Assembly: GCA_016182435.1 (NCBI GenBank)
Contig: JACPGN010000015.1
Location: forward strand, 1 to 6,266
Source: Lentisphaerota bacterium
GTDB taxonomy: Bacteria > Verrucomicrobiota > Kiritimatiellia > JAAZAB01
DNA: 6,266 bases
Direction: 5' to 3'
Below are positions 5,298 to 6,266 of this stretch, piece after piece (position 1 is the first letter of the stretch; every line of letters begins with the position of its first letter). The notes beneath the pieces are model-generated. The model was not told the DNA's origin. It saw nothing but the letters and a program-made list of their open reading frames with translations, and did no database searches. Both the position numbers and the translations under genes were made by a program.

Positions 5298-6266
5298 TTT
5301 TCTAAGCCGCCAGGGAGTGCTTTGCTCATAGGCGTAGCCCACGCGCAAGATTGTTTCCTCGCCGAAGGCCGGCCCCACCACCTGGAGTCCCACCGGCAGA
5401 TTATTGCGCGTGAAGCCGCAGGGCGCCGCTAACGCGCATATACCGGCCAGGTTGACCGAAACCGTGAGGATGTCGCTCAAATACATCTGGAGCGGGTCGG
5501 CTGTTTTTTCGCCCAGGCGGAAGGCGGCCGTGGGCGCGACCGGCGTCAGCAGCGCGTCACACTTCTGGAAGGCCTTGGCGAAATCGGCGCGCAGGAGCGC
5601 GCGCACTTTCTGGGCGCGCAGATAATAAGCGTCATAATACCCGCTCGAGAGCACATAGGTGCCCAGGATAATGCGGCGCTTGACTTCCGTGCCGAACCCG
5701 GCCGCGCGGCTGCGCGTGTACATCGCCAAAGTGTCGGCGGCATCCTTGACGCGCAGCCCATAGCGCACGCCATCGAACCGCGCCAGGTTGGCCGAGGCCT
5801 CCGCGCAGGCAATGATATAATAAGTGGCCACGGCGAAGGGGGTCAGGGGCAGGCTGAGATCCACAACGGTTGCGCCCAGTTGCTCGCACTGGCGGATGGA
5901 GCGCTGAACGATCTGCTCTACTTCGGAATCCATGCCGGCAATAAAATACTCCCGCGGAAGTCCCAGCTTCATGCCCTTCAGGTCTTTGCGCAGCGCGGCG
6001 GCGTAGTCGGGCACTTCCACCGCGCTGGAGGTGGAATCCCGTTCATCATGGCCGGCCATGATCTGGAGCAGCAGCGCGGCGTCGCGGATATCCTTGGTCA
6101 AAGGCCCAATCTGATCCAGCGACGAAGCGAACGCGGTGAGCCCATAACGCGAAACCCGGCCATAAGTTGGTTTAAGCCCCACGCAACCGCAAAACGCGGC
6201 GGGCAGGCGCACGGATCCGCCCGTATCGCTGCCCAGCGCCGCCAAGGCTTCATCGGCGGCGACGAC
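5277..6266 (-). CDS. gatA: GatA, glutamyl/aspartyl-tRNA amidotransferase subunit A (amidase), C-terminal part, cut by window edge
   Basis: The frame is open to the right edge and shows 329 C-terminal residues, so about 155-160 residues are missing compared with the usual ~485. GatA hydrolyses glutamine (or asparagine) to release ammonia, which is channelled to GatB. Visible residues begin [20 protein letters not shown]; Ser18 of the fragment (codon 6213-6215), in GSDTGGS, is the amidase-signature nucleophile. The catalytic Lys and cis-Ser lie upstream, outside the window. [18 protein letters not shown] follows, as in typical GatA, and the C-terminus has APCGF...[13 protein letters not shown] and YAYEQSTPW. 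The TTG at 6245 is an internal Leu codon, not a start. The last few residues and the stop are encoded by a heptamer array. gatB follows 104 bp downstream; gatC, if present, would lie upstream of the window. Confidence 0.97.
   Translation of the reverse strand, partial: VVAADEALAALGSDTGGSVRLPAAFCGCVGLKPTYGRVSRYGLTAFASSLDQIGPLTKDIRDAALLLQIMAGHDERDSTSSAVEVPDYAAALRKDLKGMKLGLPREYFIAGMDSEVEQIVQRSIRQCEQLGATVVDLSLPLTPFAVATYYIIACAEASANLARFDGVRYGLRVKDAADTLAMYTRSRAAGFGTEVKRRIILGTYVLSSGYYDAYYLRAQKVRALLRADFAKAFQKCDALLTPVAPTAAFRLGEKTADPLQMYLSDILTVSVNLAGICALAAPCGFTRNNLPVGLQVVGPAFGEETILRVGYAYEQSTPWRLRKPAISNQ

Noticed and set aside
6243..6245. TTG as the start codon of gatA
   Set aside because: The frame continues to the window edge with family-typical residues ([18 protein letters not shown]), so this is an internal Leu codon.

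Overview
The window is about 58-60% G+C by eye, and every convincing gene lies on the minus strand. Read in the direction of transcription, from high to low coordinates, it holds: the C-terminal two thirds of gatA (cut by the right edge), a complete gatB, a complete pilB-type extension ATPase, a complete pilT-type retraction ATPase, and the N-terminal ~260 residues of a second PilB/GspE-family ATPase (cut by the left edge). The last is open across positions 1-782.

The layout joins two functional blocks. gatA and gatB encode the amidase and the tRNA-binding/kinase subunits of the GatCAB amidotransferase, which makes Gln-tRNA(Gln) and/or Asn-tRNA(Asn). pilB, pilT and the second pilB-like gene encode cytoplasmic hexameric motor ATPases of the type IV pilus / type II secretion superfamily. 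pilB and pilT are 6 bp apart and look translationally linked. A good sigma70-like promoter (CTGACA, 17 bp, TATAAG) sits just before gatB, so gatB and the pilus genes may be transcribed partly independently of gatA. I see no rho-independent terminator.

The gaps are the most unusual part. Every gap longer than 6 bp (783-836, 3639-3741, 5173-5276) carries short degenerate repeats. Two gaps hold heptamer arrays in which CTG recurs about every 7 bp (800-821, 5182-5216, 5263-5297). The third holds an inverted repeat whose arms are each two 9-nt CACGGATGN-like units (3655-3709). One array supplies the gatA stop codon, and another overlaps the predicted gatB -10 box. The arrays also create spurious in-frame extensions upstream of the true gatB and pilB starts, so I placed those starts by protein family at 5172 and 3638. 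No gap exceeds 300 bases.

The organism is a GatCAB-dependent, type IV pilus-bearing Gram-negative-type bacterium. Intergenic repeat clutter, weak Shine-Dalgarno sequences and a QAPN-type Walker B region in PilB recall the PVC group (Verrucomicrobia/Kiritimatiellaeota/Lentisphaerae). That assignment rests on memory of family sequences and is tentative. I found no phage, transposase, CRISPR, RNA gene or defence locus. The genes themselves are ordinary; the repeats and the run of three motor ATPases deserve a second look.
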